IMG/VR virus record: IMGVR_UViG_3300015360_003300
Coordinates: 1 to 64,000 of that record
Reading direction: 5' to 3' (one strand)
Length of the DNA stretch: 64,000 nt
Origin: a virus
Of this stretch, positions 42,299-52,304 are shown piece by piece. Below the pieces are notes generated by a model. It was not told the origin of the DNA, ran no database searches, and saw nothing but the letters and a program-made list of their open reading frames with translations. Numbering within the stretch: position 1 is the first letter of the stretch; each line of letters opens with the position of its first letter. Position numbers and translations under genes: made by a program.

Positions 42299-45200
42299 TG
42301 TCATTTGCCGCAAATTTTATAATAAATGGTGATGGTGCATATGCCAACGAACAAATTGATTTTTCAGATAACAGTACCATTGGTGCTGTTATTGATTCCG
42401 ATAGTCTCCATATTGAAGGCAATGTAGATAAAGCCGATCTTGTTTTATCTGACTATACTATAACTAATATCACTAAATATCAGTGGCATTTTAACGATGG
42501 TAATTATTATTATGATCCTACAGTTTCACATAAATTTCTTGAGCCAGGGTTTGTACAAGTAAAATTAACGGTATGGTCGGAAAGTTTTATTCATTCTGGC
42601 CAAACATTTTATTTTAAATATACATTTACTAAAGAAGTAACTGTTCAAGGTCGCTTTTATAAGTTTCTAATTGATAATTTTCCAACATGGGAATACATTA
42701 AGAACCCACAAATGGATGCTTTGTTTAAAGTTGCTGGTAATTTTTTTGATAAACTTCACACTAAGATATCTGGTATATACAATCTTGTTAGTATTGAAAA
42801 AGTTGACCCTACATACTTTGAAGTTCTCGCACAAACACTAGGTCATGATGAATATTATCGTAAAGTTGGATACACACTTAATCAAGGCGATTTTAGTAAA
42901 TACGATATTATTGATCGTATAACTGCTAATACGGCATCATCTGATGAAATAAATAGTTTCCGTCAATTTCTTTCAAGATCCTCTGATGTATTTAAGAAAA
43001 AAGGAACACCACAAGATATTATTAAGTTTCTTGAATTTTTCTCACTAGATGGTGAACCTATTGATCTTTGGACAGTAAATTTTGGAAAGACCTCAAAGGG
43101 TATAACCGAAGAAACATTTTCTGAAAAAACGTTTGATGAAAATAAACTCGCTTTGGCGTGGGACAATGTTAAGATTATAGGAAATGTTAATGATCGCGGT
43201 CACCTTATCAAGAACGAAGGAAGTATCACTATAGATTCTTACTATAAAGTACAGAAATATGAACAAGATGCTGGCGCATTTACTCTTGCTAATGTTATAA
43301 ATCGTAAACATCCAAGTTGGGATATTTATGAACTTTCAAGATATGTAAAACAAGTAAGATATGGATCTGATACGTATTATACGCCAGTAGAAATGTGGAT
43401 GACACCAAACGAAATCAGTGATCTTTTAGCAACGTTATATGTAACTACACCTTGGCAATCATTAGACATTGAAGCCGAACAACACAGAATCGTATTTGAT
43501 GAATTAAAAACAGTAGTAACAAATACAAGCACATCAGCGTGTAATAGTTCACATAAAGACACAATAAGCGAGATAAAGTATATTCATTCGTTTCTTATTC
43601 GTGATATTCGCCTCAATAACGGCACAGAAATCTCTAATTTTACAGAAAATAACGATATTAACCCATATACAGTTGATTGGCGTTCTGCTCTTCCTTCTGG
43701 TGGAGGTCTTATTGTTAATGTATCAGCAATGCCATTGAATGATTATTTTCAATATTATCCATATATACAAGTTGAAAACTTCATTGAACTTAATCATTTA
43801 CTTGATCAAGGTCAACGAATGTCTATATCTTATTTGGTAGCTAACGAGAAGGCAATAGAATCTTCGGTAGTTGCTAAAGATGATGCTATAAAAGATTTTG
43901 ATGCATCAGTAACTTTTTCGTTTGAAGAACCAGAGAAGTTAACATATAATATGAGACTTCCAGACAATCAGATACATGTTATTTTTCGCGGTATAAAAAA
44001 TGATCCAAAAGAAAAATTTGCAATAAATCAGTACTATAAAGCAACTATATGTGCTAAAGAAAACACATTTAGTATATCAAAAGTCTTAACAAATACCGAT
44101 GGTTCTGTAATTCAACAAAAAATAAACCTCACGGGCAATCATGATAATATTGTATTTGATAGTTTAATAAAAGAATTACAATCTGAAGAGTTGTTTACTT
44201 TTGATTATAACCAACTTTATGAATTAAAGATTACAGTAACTGGATCATTAATTTCAGCATGGATACGCAGATTAAGTATTGAAACACAAATGGTTAGTGA
44301 TATTAAAACTGGACTTGGTAATAATAACTTTGGTAAAGATATTGTATCAGACCCATGGATTTTACTTGTTGAGAATCTTGATATGAATGTTGGTCAAGAA
44401 AACGTAACTAGTTACAATATAAAGAACCAAGTTATTAATAACATGGAGTATGTGTATCTTGGAGATGCTGGATCTATAGGATTTGGTTGTAAAAATACTA
44501 TTATAAATGTTTCTAAGCTTATAATAAACAATAGAGATTTAGACACAACACTTTATATACCAGTAGAAAAACAAATATACTTAAAACCAAAATATCTTGA
44601 ATGGCAACGCCAGCGTGATATTATATTCAGTAGTTATGATAATACTATTCCGTATTTTGATGCTACTATTGTTAATAAATTTAACCCACAAACATCTCAA
44701 TACCAACTTTCATCTGAGAAAGCATCGTCTACTCAAGCAATTTATTTTAATAATATTTCAGTTAGTGATAAATTAGCGACTAGATATACTGTTTGGTTTG
44801 ATAAGTTGTGGCTTAATAATAACTATTCAATTGATGGCAATCTTGATAGAAAATTCTATGATAATATTATTATCCCGTTTGGTAGCCAGAAATCTCCATT
44901 TATTTCAGAAAATACAGTATATAACAAGGATATATATAAAGATAATTTAGGAGGAACTACATCTGGCTCAGTTGGATTATTCATAGCTAACAATTCACCA
45001 ATTTTAGATGACTACGAAGTAAAACCAGGGGATGCATTTTCATCTACTACAAGAGATGGTTCTGGTTATGGAAAAACTCTCTATACAAATGAGCGTATAG
45101 CTCAATATAAACTATCTAGTCGTATTCCTGGTTTCATTGGTGTGTATGAAGAAATATTTCCATTATCTAACTTTTTCCCAGAACTTAATGGACGATTAGT

Positions 45201-48200
45201 TCTTAACGACCAGTCAGTATTTAAAAATAATTTTTTTAATCCAGTTATAGTAGATACTGAATGTGGAAAACGCACTATAGGTGTTCGTTTCCGTAATTGT
45301 AAAGATATTCTTACAACAATCAAAAGATACTCTACAGAATTACAAAATGAAATATACATTTATGGTCATTTTACATTTCATGTTCCGCGATATGCTGTAC
45401 AATTTGCTCCAGATAATAATTTTGAAACATCAGAACTTTATAGTGACTATGTAAAGTACGATTTATGTGTACCCCTTGGAATTCTCAACGAACATATTAA
45501 GACATATAATCTTAGCAAACAGTATATTAAAGAGTATGGTGGGATGATGATTAATCTTAATGGTGTTTATGTGAGACTATCACAAGATCAAGTATCATAT
45601 TCAAATACCAGCGGAGCAATAACACTTAAGACATTAAATCAATACGAGAACTCATATAATGAATTACAATGTCGTTACTGGTTATCGGCTAACCTTGATT
45701 TTAAATCTAATATATATCGTGATGCTGAACCAAATCTATCAACCACAGAAAAAGGAATAAATTTCTTTTTTAACGAAGATGTACGAAAGCTTTTAACATC
45801 TCTTGAACAAACTTCAACATATGATATATCAAGTGATTATAGATGGTGGCTCCCAGAATCATCAAATACCCAATGGAGCGGTGCTTTCAGAAAAAGAGAG
45901 TTTGATATAATAACTGTTGATTTAACTAATGATCTTACAACAAACCTTAATTATTTTGGATATGACCAAAATCCCATTGTTAACTGCAATGAACAAAGAG
46001 ATAGAGCAGCCCTAAAGGTTCTTTTTGGGAATAAAGTTGGTGGCTTTACGTTTAATCTTACAGCATCTCTTATATCAAACGCCCAATGTATAACCGCCGA
46101 TAAACCATTTAATGCTTTACAAATTAGATTAACAGATGGTGATATTAATGATATTATTCAAGCAAATACCACATATTATGCTAAAGTAACAGTTCGTATC
46201 AACAATTCTGGATTTGACCAAGAAGATGTAGACATTCTTTCAGAAAACGAAAGAATGAAATTAAAAATACTAGGTACCAATAAGAAAGAAAAGTTTAAGA
46301 AAGCACCTGTTGTTAAGTGTCATACATTCTATTTACCATTCGCTTGGTATGATGAAGCACATAAACCAAATGGTAATACTATCCAATATGCTGACTTTAT
46401 TCGCGGATCTTATGGTCGCGGTGAGGTTCCAAGTATAACACTAGTTCCATTTGGTCTGCTTACCGAACTTCTCAATAAAATGGATGCCGTTGATCGCCAA
46501 AACGTTCTTAATGAAGGAATAGATTTTTCATTATGGAATAAGTATCTTTTAGATAATATGTCAATTGATGGTGTATATGAACCAATACCAAGTTCTGTTT
46601 GTAAGCTATATAAGGACTATGGTATTTTTAATAAAATTAATCTTAATATTGGCTCATATGTAGAAATAAACTACAATAAATCTGATCAAATTGCATGGGA
46701 TGTTATTGACCAGTTCCGTTATTTCTTTGATGGGACAAAAGAAAATTTCTTTGCTCTTCCTGATCAAATTAATACTATGCAATCATGGATAGAAAATATA
46801 CGCGATGTAAAATTAAATAATTATGTTGTTGACACATCACTTTATACAATAAGTAATGATAATGTTCTTACATTGTCTGATGATTCATCATATCAATATC
46901 TTAATGGATCGGATATGGTTGGTAAATATATGTTAAATTTATATCTTGATGTTTTTAATACATCACAGAACAATTTTACATTTGAGGAATATACTCAAAA
47001 CTTCAATAATAAAAACCAGATTTCGTTTATTCCATATGAAGCAACGTCTCTAACACCATATAAAGTTGTAGAACGTACTCCATCGGAAAATCTCGTATTT
47101 AATAACAATGATGTTCTTTATGATATTATTAGTGTGGGTGGAGCACACGCAATGCGCGTCAATACTAGTAATACTTTAATTGATACAGACCGTGGCAAAG
47201 TTGGTTCTACAAATGTTATTAAAGATATAAACCTAAATCTATCGGTAATGCCTGATGTTCAAAAACTTTTTATAATAGACGAAACCAGCCCCGTATTTGA
47301 TATGGAAACTTCAGTATATTTTGATGAGGCTCTTGATTACATCGGAGATTATCGTGGCAAGAGACTTGAATTTGTTATTAAAGCTAATAATACATACAGC
47401 TACAAAACAAAAACATATAATTTAAGTGAATATTACTTTGTTGGTATTGGAACATATGAATTTGATGTCGGACTTGGAATTGCTAAATATGACGCGACTA
47501 CAGACACCTTGAAAAAATCATTTCTTGTGGGGTTTGGAGATAATAATACCAAAAATATTAAATCAAATACGTGGTATAAGCTTCGTGTTATTGCAACAAA
47601 AGATTATATAAGAGTAATATTTAACGAAAGAGCCGAATCAGAACGTTTAGTAATTAATTATAATATATCTTCAAAAAACTCTAATATATCAGATATCAAC
47701 CAAGGTAATTATGAGGAACTATCATATATTGTTAAAGGATTAAATAACCTTGATATTACATATCTTGATAAAATTGGCGAAAAGACCGGAAGAGAATTCG
47801 TGAGTGGAAACGTCAATACCGATCTAGCAATGTCCAAGCGTCCATCAGGTTATATGTCAGGCATTGTCGTGTTCAACCAATATACTTATATTACGGATAT
47901 TATGTATCGTATTCAAAAACCAAAACTTCGCAATTTTGCAAGTGTTAATGATTGCTCCGATACATCAACATTTATCACCGCTATAAAACATTATTTTGGC
48001 GAATTTCAAACTGTTAATTTCGTTGGAAAGACTCTTAACAATACTCTCGTAGTTCATGTTGATGATATTCTTTACTATAGTGATAGTAATATGAATCCTG
48101 TGAAGTTTTTAGAGAAGGATGTTATTGAAACAGCAATATTTCAAAATCTTGTTATCATTACATCAAAATTAAATGGTTCTACAAATGTGACCATTGTTCC

Positions 48201-48348
48201 CGAGACATTTAAGGACCAATATAGTGTATTTGTGAAAGACAATAACTTCAATGTTGATCATATTTATCGTTATTTAATGTTTACTAACCGAACAATAGAT
48301 AAGGTTTATACAAATGAAGGACAGATAAGTATAGTATTAAATTCTTGA
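42298..48348 (+). CDS. Very large baseplate wedge protein, T4 gp7-like
   Basis: This 2016-residue protein lies in the T4 gp7 position and is about twice its length. Residues ~45-100 form a PKD-like beta domain (Y-Q-W-H-F-N-D-G-N...Y-Y-D-P...H-K-F). The region ~115-260 resembles phage tail protein I (P2 gpI): F-x-V-L-A-Q-T-L-G-H, then F-R-Q-F-L-S-R-S...K-K-K-G-T-P-Q-D-I-I-K. The rest is beta-rich, with no catalytic motif seen; several Y/N-rich domains repeat similar lengths. It overlaps gp6-like by TAATG. Assignment of the N-terminal part is good; the C-terminal part is uncharacterised. Confidence 0.78.
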   Translation: MSFAANFIINGDGAYANEQIDFSDNSTIGAVIDSDSLHIEGNVDKADLVLSDYTITNITKYQWHFNDGNYYYDPTVSHKFLEPGFVQVKLTVWSESFIHSGQTFYFKYTFTKEVTVQGRFYKFLIDNFPTWEYIKNPQMDALFKVAGNFFDKLHTKISGIYNLVSIEKVDPTYFEVLAQTLGHDEYYRKVGYTLNQGDFSKYDIIDRITANTASSDEINSFRQFLSRSSDVFKKKGTPQDIIKFLEFFSLDGEPIDLWTVNFGKTSKGITEETFSEKTFDENKLALAWDNVKIIGNVNDRGHLIKNEGSITIDSYYKVQKYEQDAGAFTLANVINRKHPSWDIYELSRYVKQVRYGSDTYYTPVEMWMTPNEISDLLATLYVTTPWQSLDIEAEQHRIVFDELKTVVTNTSTSACNSSHKDTISEIKYIHSFLIRDIRLNNGTEISNFTENNDINPYTVDWRSALPSGGGLIVNVSAMPLNDYFQYYPYIQVENFIELNHLLDQGQRMSISYLVANEKAIESSVVAKDDAIKDFDASVTFSFEEPEKLTYNMRLPDNQIHVIFRGIKNDPKEKFAINQYYKATICAKENTFSISKVLTNTDGSVIQQKINLTGNHDNIVFDSLIKELQSEELFTFDYNQLYELKITVTGSLISAWIRRLSIETQMVSDIKTGLGNNNFGKDIVSDPWILLVENLDMNVGQENVTSYNIKNQVINNMEYVYLGDAGSIGFGCKNTIINVSKLIINNRDLDTTLYIPVEKQIYLKPKYLEWQRQRDIIFSSYDNTIPYFDATIVNKFNPQTSQYQLSSEKASSTQAIYFNNISVSDKLATRYTVWFDKLWLNNNYSIDGNLDRKFYDNIIIPFGSQKSPFISENTVYNKDIYKDNLGGTTSGSVGLFIANNSPILDDYEVKPGDAFSSTTRDGSGYGKTLYTNERIAQYKLSSRIPGFIGVYEEIFPLSNFFPELNGRLVLNDQSVFKNNFFNPVIVDTECGKRTIGVRFRNCKDILTTIKRYSTELQNEIYIYGHFTFHVPRYAVQFAPDNNFETSELYSDYVKYDLCVPLGILNEHIKTYNLSKQYIKEYGGMMINLNGVYVRLSQDQVSYSNTSGAITLKTLNQYENSYNELQCRYWLSANLDFKSNIYRDAEPNLSTTEKGINFFFNEDVRKLLTSLEQTSTYDISSDYRWWLPESSNTQWSGAFRKREFDIITVDLTNDLTTNLNYFGYDQNPIVNCNEQRDRAALKVLFGNKVGGFTFNLTASLISNAQCITADKPFNALQIRLTDGDINDIIQANTTYYAKVTVRINNSGFDQEDVDILSENERMKLKILGTNKKEKFKKAPVVKCHTFYLPFAWYDEAHKPNGNTIQYADFIRGSYGRGEVPSITLVPFGLLTELLNKMDAVDRQNVLNEGIDFSLWNKYLLDNMSIDGVYEPIPSSVCKLYKDYGIFNKINLNIGSYVEINYNKSDQIAWDVIDQFRYFFDGTKENFFALPDQINTMQSWIENIRDVKLNNYVVDTSLYTISNDNVLTLSDDSSYQYLNGSDMVGKYMLNLYLDVFNTSQNNFTFEEYTQNFNNKNQISFIPYEATSLTPYKVVERTPSENLVFNNNDVLYDIISVGGAHAMRVNTSNTLIDTDRGKVGSTNVIKDINLNLSVMPDVQKLFIIDETSPVFDMETSVYFDEALDYIGDYRGKRLEFVIKANNTYSYKTKTYNLSEYYFVGIGTYEFDVGLGIAKYDATTDTLKKSFLVGFGDNNTKNIKSNTWYKLRVIATKDYIRVIFNERAESERLVINYNISSKNSNISDINQGNYEELSYIVKGLNNLDITYLDKIGEKTGREFVSGNVNTDLAMSKRPSGYMSGIVVFNQYTYITDIMYRIQKPKLRNFASVNDCSDTSTFITAIKHYFGEFQTVNFVGKTLNNTLVVHVDDILYYSDSNMNPVKFLEKDVIETAIFQNLVIITSKLNGSTNVTIVPETFKDQYSVFVKDNNFNVDHIYRYLMFTNRTIDKVYTNEGQISIVLNS

Positions 48349-48362
48349 ATCTGTATAATTTA

Positions 48363-48370
48363 GATAAATA
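48363..48370 (+). promoter_or_regulatory. Late-promoter-like octamer (GATAAATA)
   Basis: GATAAATA ends 16 bases before the ATG at 48386 and differs from the T4 late consensus only at position 1. A TATAAT at 48354-48359 precedes it without a usable -35. Confidence 0.3.
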
Positions 48371-48385
48371 GGTATAAGGTGATTA

Positions 48386-51300
48386 ATGATTGTATATAGA
48401 CCATCCCGTGGCAATGATTCAGTAACGCTTACGTACACAGGTGATTGGACTGGTCAGTCATTAGGTAGAGAAGTTATAATAAAAGATAAATTTGGTCCCG
48501 CTGATTATTTCTTATGGTATCCAAGTGACCTTTCAACAGATTCTACTTGGTTTTTTAAACCAGTAACTAATATTGACTTTAGTACTGGATTAACATATTA
48601 TCGTACATTATATATTGGGCCAAATGAGCGTGAGAATCTCCAAGAGTATCTTGGAACAATTTCGTCATCCGTATCTACTTGTACCAATAGTCCAACTACT
48701 GAAGTTCAAGTATCTTTATGGTCTGAAGGAATTATTAGAGATCGTGATTCTAAAAACAGCATACTTTTAGACGACGAATCTGATAGTACGGGCAAATTAC
48801 TTATTGCTGGTGCTATTTTTACACCATCAATTGTCATTAACCAATCTCTTTCTGTAAGTCAATGGTTAAAAGTGTGGATAAAAGTTCAAGTTCCTGTAAA
48901 TGTGCCTCTCATAAATGCTGATCTTTGCTACATTGTTACAATAGGTTCTTTGTCTATAAGAATAAACAAAGATATTTCGAGGCTGTCGCTTTCTAGAGTA
49001 TTTCATGGATCTTTAACATCTGGTGATATCGTAATAAAAGAACTCATTCCGACGATTAATGAAATTGGAAAGATTCATAAAGTTATCAATATTGATCCCA
49101 ACCAGACACATATTTTTTATAGTAACATAGATAATCAATTTCATGACCTTATTGTTGAAAGACATAATAATGCATATGATAATAAATTCATTGATGTTGA
49201 TGCGTCTCATATAACTGGTCCCATTACTGGATTTGATATTACATCACAATCATCGTTGAGAGCAGTTCAAGATGTGTTTAGTTGTATGATATCTGGAGAA
49301 ATAAATAAAAAGTATATAGTTGATATATTTGCATCACATTTACCAGAACGTAGTTACTTTTATGTATTTTATAATCAGATAAGTAAATTTGATGATGGTC
49401 AAACTCTTTCTACATCTGCCGATACCTTTTCAAAATATAAAGCTAATTACGGGCACGAAAAATATCAATGGTCATGTGGAGTCATATCATTAGATTTAAA
49501 TATGTTCCGTAATGAAACATTTGATGAAACTTTACCTGGTTATAACAATAAAGTTATATCAAATAACTGGACAGGACAAGATCATAAAATTCGCGATGAT
49601 TTTTTTCTCACATCAATTTCAATGCAAGATGATTTGTTTACTACTATAGGATATAATACAGAGAACTCATATCAAACTGCACCAAGTGCATCTCCTGATT
49701 TTGTTCTATCGGGTAAGAATTATTTTACAGAATTAGCACTTATTTGGGAAAAAGATATACTTCTTAATAAAATATCACCACAAGTACTTAAAACGCCATC
49801 AATAGCCGCCATCAACACAATATCTGAACGTAGTTTAAATAAAGTACAACTTGTCGTTGATAATTGGAACGGAATTGACAATTTTAATCTTTCACATACT
49901 AGAAATACATATAATCTTTATAATAATGTTTTTTCACCAATATCTTATTGTGACCTTGGCCCACCACAAGGTACTAAATTGAAGCATTATAATGATGCAT
50001 CTATATGGTTTGATACTGAAGATAATCACGACGAATGGTCAGCGACATTTGCTTTTCGTTTAGCAACATCATCAATTACTATTTCATCTGGTACACTAGG
50101 ACCATATAATGACAGTAATGCTACTCATCACCATATTATAAAAGAAAATGATCACCAAAATATAATTAATGGTAGTACTATTACTAATCCTCTATTTACA
50201 ATACCACCATCAATTTCTGGAAATATTAGCATATTTTCTATAAATGTTAAAAATAGTAACTATAAAACAATAGAAGTTATTTACAACACACAATCAAATA
50301 TACTTAGTGTTTATACAATAAACACTACAGGAGGATTTGATATTGCTGTGGTTAGTCCAGTAATTTATCTTGGCCAAGAAAATGTAGTAACTGTTAATAC
50401 GTGTAAATTACAAGTGGCTGATTTGATTAGTTGTGATAGTAAGGTTCTTGTAAATTATGAATTATATTTAAATGGTGAGCATATGGCACAAGGATCATCG
50501 TATGTATTCAATTCATTAGATCCACTTATCCTTAAATATAATCCAGAAAAGAAGTTTGGTGGTTCGTTATCGTATTTTGAAATAAAAGAATATCTTGATG
50601 ATGCGGAAGAATACGCTAAAACGATGTTTAAAATTCATTCTAATATTGCTTGGGCACATCCTCTCTATGATACCCCAAATATATCAACTTCTGTTAAAGA
50701 ACTTCAAATTTTCCAAAACAAAAGAATTATAAATTTTAATAATCTACCTATTACAAAACAAGAATTAGTTGTTCCTATTATGTTACAAGGTTCTGGTTAC
50801 TTATTAAGTAACGCAGAACAGTATAATAATGAAACACTTAGAGTAAGTGACTCTCTTATTACAGCACCAATAACATTTGATTTTAAGAAAATAAATCTTA
50901 ATAATATTGACATTGCATTCACTATGATAGGAGATACCAAGTTACTTGAATGGAGTGCTGATGAATATGATGTTTCATCTGATAGTCTTGTACTTTGGGT
51001 AAGAATACCACGTTACTCTGGCCAGCAAGTTGTGATGTATTATAATGCTCAAAGAATATCGTCACTTGGTTCCAATGAGCGACCAAACGCATTTAGTAAA
51101 TGTATTGGTGCTTGGACAATGAACAAATTTACAACAACATACGGATATCGTTTTGTAGATCAGAAAATTTATAATGCTGGAGAAAATATACTATTCCTTC
51201 AACATGATAATCAGAAATATCTTGTTCAGATTGATTATCAGTACATGTATGGTTTTAAAAATGTTTATAAAAGCAATAAATTTGACGTAGCATTTGATGA

Positions 51301-51451
51301 CCGTCAAATTGGTCAGACACAGATGCCTATATGGGAAAGTTTTATCAATGAATATGTTGGACAATTTAAACCCGATTTTATGACAATAAATAAGATTAGA
51401 AGCAAGTTTGACTATCGCCTTGAAATAGATAACTATATACCAAAGGAATAA
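48386..51451 (+). CDS. Large structural protein with DUF2341-like domain, baseplate/fibre
   Basis: This 1021-residue protein sits in the gp8 position but lacks visible similarity to T4 gp8. The N-terminal half is beta-rich, with a Ser/Thr/Cys segment (~95-108). Residues ~555-740 look like a LamG/concanavalin-type sandwich (W-S-A-T-F-A-F-R-L, I-E-V-I-Y-N-T-Q-S-N-I). Residues ~845-905 match DUF2341: L-E-W-S-A-D-E-Y-D...L-V-L-W-V-R-I-P-R-Y-S-G-Q-Q-V-V-M-Y-Y-N. DUF2341 with LamG is typical of surface glycan-binding proteins. It ends 1 base before the next gene. Confidence 0.75.
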   Translation: MIVYRPSRGNDSVTLTYTGDWTGQSLGREVIIKDKFGPADYFLWYPSDLSTDSTWFFKPVTNIDFSTGLTYYRTLYIGPNERENLQEYLGTISSSVSTCTNSPTTEVQVSLWSEGIIRDRDSKNSILLDDESDSTGKLLIAGAIFTPSIVINQSLSVSQWLKVWIKVQVPVNVPLINADLCYIVTIGSLSIRINKDISRLSLSRVFHGSLTSGDIVIKELIPTINEIGKIHKVINIDPNQTHIFYSNIDNQFHDLIVERHNNAYDNKFIDVDASHITGPITGFDITSQSSLRAVQDVFSCMISGEINKKYIVDIFASHLPERSYFYVFYNQISKFDDGQTLSTSADTFSKYKANYGHEKYQWSCGVISLDLNMFRNETFDETLPGYNNKVISNNWTGQDHKIRDDFFLTSISMQDDLFTTIGYNTENSYQTAPSASPDFVLSGKNYFTELALIWEKDILLNKISPQVLKTPSIAAINTISERSLNKVQLVVDNWNGIDNFNLSHTRNTYNLYNNVFSPISYCDLGPPQGTKLKHYNDASIWFDTEDNHDEWSATFAFRLATSSITISSGTLGPYNDSNATHHHIIKENDHQNIINGSTITNPLFTIPPSISGNISIFSINVKNSNYKTIEVIYNTQSNILSVYTINTTGGFDIAVVSPVIYLGQENVVTVNTCKLQVADLISCDSKVLVNYELYLNGEHMAQGSSYVFNSLDPLILKYNPEKKFGGSLSYFEIKEYLDDAEEYAKTMFKIHSNIAWAHPLYDTPNISTSVKELQIFQNKRIINFNNLPITKQELVVPIMLQGSGYLLSNAEQYNNETLRVSDSLITAPITFDFKKINLNNIDIAFTMIGDTKLLEWSADEYDVSSDSLVLWVRIPRYSGQQVVMYYNAQRISSLGSNERPNAFSKCIGAWTMNKFTTTYGYRFVDQKIYNAGENILFLQHDNQKYLVQIDYQYMYGFKNVYKSNKFDVAFDDRQIGQTQMPIWESFINEYVGQFKPDFMTINKIRSKFDYRLEIDNYIPKE

Positions 51452-51452
51452 A

Positions 51453-52292
51453 ATGAGTGTTCTCGTTAATCAGAATAAAGTAAGTGGTGGTGTAGTAGCT
51501 TCCCCTGGTCGTAATGTAGCGGTGTGGTATACTCGCCAACCCACCGATAAGTTTAATATTAATGGTTCATTTAATGGTCTTGAAACACCATATGATTGGG
51601 TATTAGTTAAAGATACAGATTCAAAGTGGATAAAATCTGGAGTTATCTCTTTTAATTCTGAAAGAAAATCAACTATTATAAAATTTTCGTCACCGTTTGT
51701 TAATGATGATTACTATATATTTTTCCTTTCAAATAATAATACAAGCCTCTATTGGAGCGATAAAAAAGTTAATCAAGTAGTTATTCATGGTGGATTTTCT
51801 CTTGGATCTGAAGTATCTTGGCTTGCTATCCATAAGAAGATTGGTCAACAAACAGGTATTAGAACGCCAAAATCAATATATGTTGGTCAGCGCACACTAA
51901 TCAATGATTATGTAAAATGGGACGGGACAAATTTTATTGCAGGAGACGAGCCTACTAACCCATCATTACTTCCATTACCAGCCGATTCAATCGGTCCAGC
52001 TATTGTACCCCCACCAGGAACTTATGATTCTGCATGTAATTTAAATGGATGGTATAAAAATGAACTTATTATTCGTCCAAATGCGCTAGTAGATGGGATA
52101 TCAACTGTTAATCTTATGAATTTTAAAACATCATCTGACTATTCTGTTGTGATTTCTACTAACACTAATATAAATACCTATTGGTCTGATAAACGTACTG
52201 ATCGTGTAAAAATTCGTACAAGTTATCCGATTAAGTGTATAATTAATTATCTGTTTATAAAAACAGGTCTTAACTGGTGGAACGAAATTTAA
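51453..52292 (+). CDS. Tail protein of three lectin-like modules
   Basis: This 279-residue protein consists mostly of the same module seen in the gp6-like protein: N-V-A-V-W-Y (~26-31), N-N-N-T-S-L-Y-W-S-D-K-K (~96-107) and T-N-I-N-T-Y-W-S-D-K-R-T (~236-247), each followed by a hydrophobic strand and W/I-containing strand. A proline-rich linker (PPPG) lies near 187-190. It is tightly packed between structural genes, so it is probably a baseplate or fibre component that binds host glycan. Confidence 0.7.
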   Translation: MSVLVNQNKVSGGVVASPGRNVAVWYTRQPTDKFNINGSFNGLETPYDWVLVKDTDSKWIKSGVISFNSERKSTIIKFSSPFVNDDYYIFFLSNNNTSLYWSDKKVNQVVIHGGFSLGSEVSWLAIHKKIGQQTGIRTPKSIYVGQRTLINDYVKWDGTNFIAGDEPTNPSLLPLPADSIGPAIVPPPGTYDSACNLNGWYKNELIIRPNALVDGISTVNLMNFKTSSDYSVVISTNTNINTYWSDKRTDRVKIRTSYPIKCIINYLFIKTGLNWWNEI

Positions 52293-52304
52293 GAGGAATC
52301 ATCA